Part shown: piece after piece, positions 13,121 to 13,486 of the stretch
How positions within the stretch are numbered: position 1 is the first letter of the stretch
Layout: each line of letters begins with the position of its first letter
Assembly: GCA_016234525.1 (NCBI GenBank)
Contig: JACRBK010000380.1
Coordinates: forward strand, 1-13,486
Direction of reading: 5' to 3'
Length of the DNA: 13,486 nucleotides
Source of the DNA: Chloroflexota bacterium
GTDB taxonomy: Bacteria; Chloroflexota; Anaerolineae; Aggregatilineales; Aggregatilineaceae
Position numbers and translations under genes: made by a program
Notes under the pieces: model-generated
Told to the model about the DNA's origin: nothing
The model's database searches: none
The model's input: the letters and a program-made list of their open reading frames with translations, nothing else

Positions 13121-13486
13121 TCAATACCGCACATCCCATACAGCTTCCCCATTCAGAATTTGCTGGATCATCTGGGGAAACTGCCGCCAACTGATCGGCT
13201 TGGAAATGCAGCCGTCAAACCCAGCGGCAGAGAGTCGTTCGCGCGCATCCCGAATGCTGGCCGTGACCGCGATCACGGGTAGATGACAAAACTTTTCGTG
13301 AGCGCGCAGCATCGTCAGCAGTTCAAAACCGTTGTGCGGTGACAGATGAATATCCAGCAAGATCACGGTCGGACTGGGAGAGAGCTGTGTCATCCGCTCT
13401 AAAAAGTCGGTGCTGTCGTGAAAAATATGCACCTTCGGATAGCCCAGCGTCACTAACATCGACTGCATCACATCACGATTCATCGC
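13121..13486 (-). CDS. Response-regulator receiver domain protein (5' end beyond the window)
   Basis: The visible part is the C-terminal part of a CheY-like receiver domain. Phosphoacceptor Asp lies in 'VILLDIHLSPHNGFELL', the switch Thr in 'LPVIAVTAS', and the conserved Lys in 'CISKPIS'; the chain ends shortly after the final helix, so no output domain follows. The first strand with its acidic pair is missing. The sequence at the right edge ('AMNRDVMQSMLVTLGY') is what normally follows that strand, and the frame stays open to 13486, so the Met at 13483 is internal and the true start lies outside. If the missing part holds only the first strand, it is a single-domain receiver; a larger N-terminal domain (for example a histidine kinase) is also possible. 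The HEAT gene starts 57 nt downstream. Confidence 0.88.
   Translation of the reverse strand, partial: AMNRDVMQSMLVTLGYPKVHIFHDSTDFLERMTQLSPSPTVILLDIHLSPHNGFELLTMLRAHEKFCHLPVIAVTASIRDARERLSAAGFDGCISKPISWRQFPQMIQQILNGEAVWDVRY

Noticed and set aside
1..13486. CRISPR arrays, insertion sequences, integrases, tRNA or rRNA genes
   Set aside because: No regularly spaced direct repeats, transposase motifs, cloverleaf-like or rRNA-like segments were seen by eye on either strand.

Overview
The window reads as chromosomal DNA of a moderately GC-rich, free-living bacterium. The best guess is a member of the Chloroflexota (Anaerolineae-like). This is inferred from memory of protein style, not from a search: a TPR-type module of the form 'NETAWLWLASV' fused to a proline-rich stretch and one membrane helix, secreted proteins with SH3b and propeller domains, a 'CPQHLPILIH...' mini-protein, and a zinc-type dehydrogenase close to those I recall from that phylum. 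There is no rRNA, tRNA, CRISPR array, integrase or transposase.

Left block (1-8791, minus strand throughout). Reading with transcription from right to left: a 1350-residue protein that joins a degenerate tubulin/FtsZ-like N-terminal domain to a C-terminal AAA/STAND-type ATPase with a winged-helix-like tail; a secreted SH3b plus beta-propeller protein; a 68-residue CxxC/CxxH mini-protein; a TPR-like single-pass membrane protein with a striking Cys/Gly cluster; an ATP-type 6-phosphofructokinase; and the first 15 codons of a second phosphofructokinase of the 'GGGD' lineage, cut by the left edge. Gaps of 36-39 nt suggest two short transcription units (propeller plus mini-protein; TPR-membrane plus pfkA). 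Three of the transcription starts appear to use an extended -10 (TGnTATRAT) without an evident -35 box.

Middle block (8792-11806, plus strand). A 265-nt divergent intergenic region leads to a two-gene unit for a small lipoprotein and a secreted 401-residue protein of unknown function. A very strong 39-nt hairpin follows, then an MDR-family dehydrogenase that keeps the structural zinc cysteines but has lost the catalytic-zinc residues.

Right block (11807-13486, minus strand). A hairpin separates the convergent dehydrogenase and HD-domain genes. An HD-domain phosphohydrolase lies downstream of a HEAT-repeat protein, and a receiver-domain protein is cut by the right edge.

The most unusual item is the tubulin-like/ATPase fusion (4739-8791). 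Other points worth a look are the Cys-rich juxtamembrane cluster, the tandem phosphofructokinases of apparently different lineages, and short GC-rich palindromic repeats placed at gene ends.
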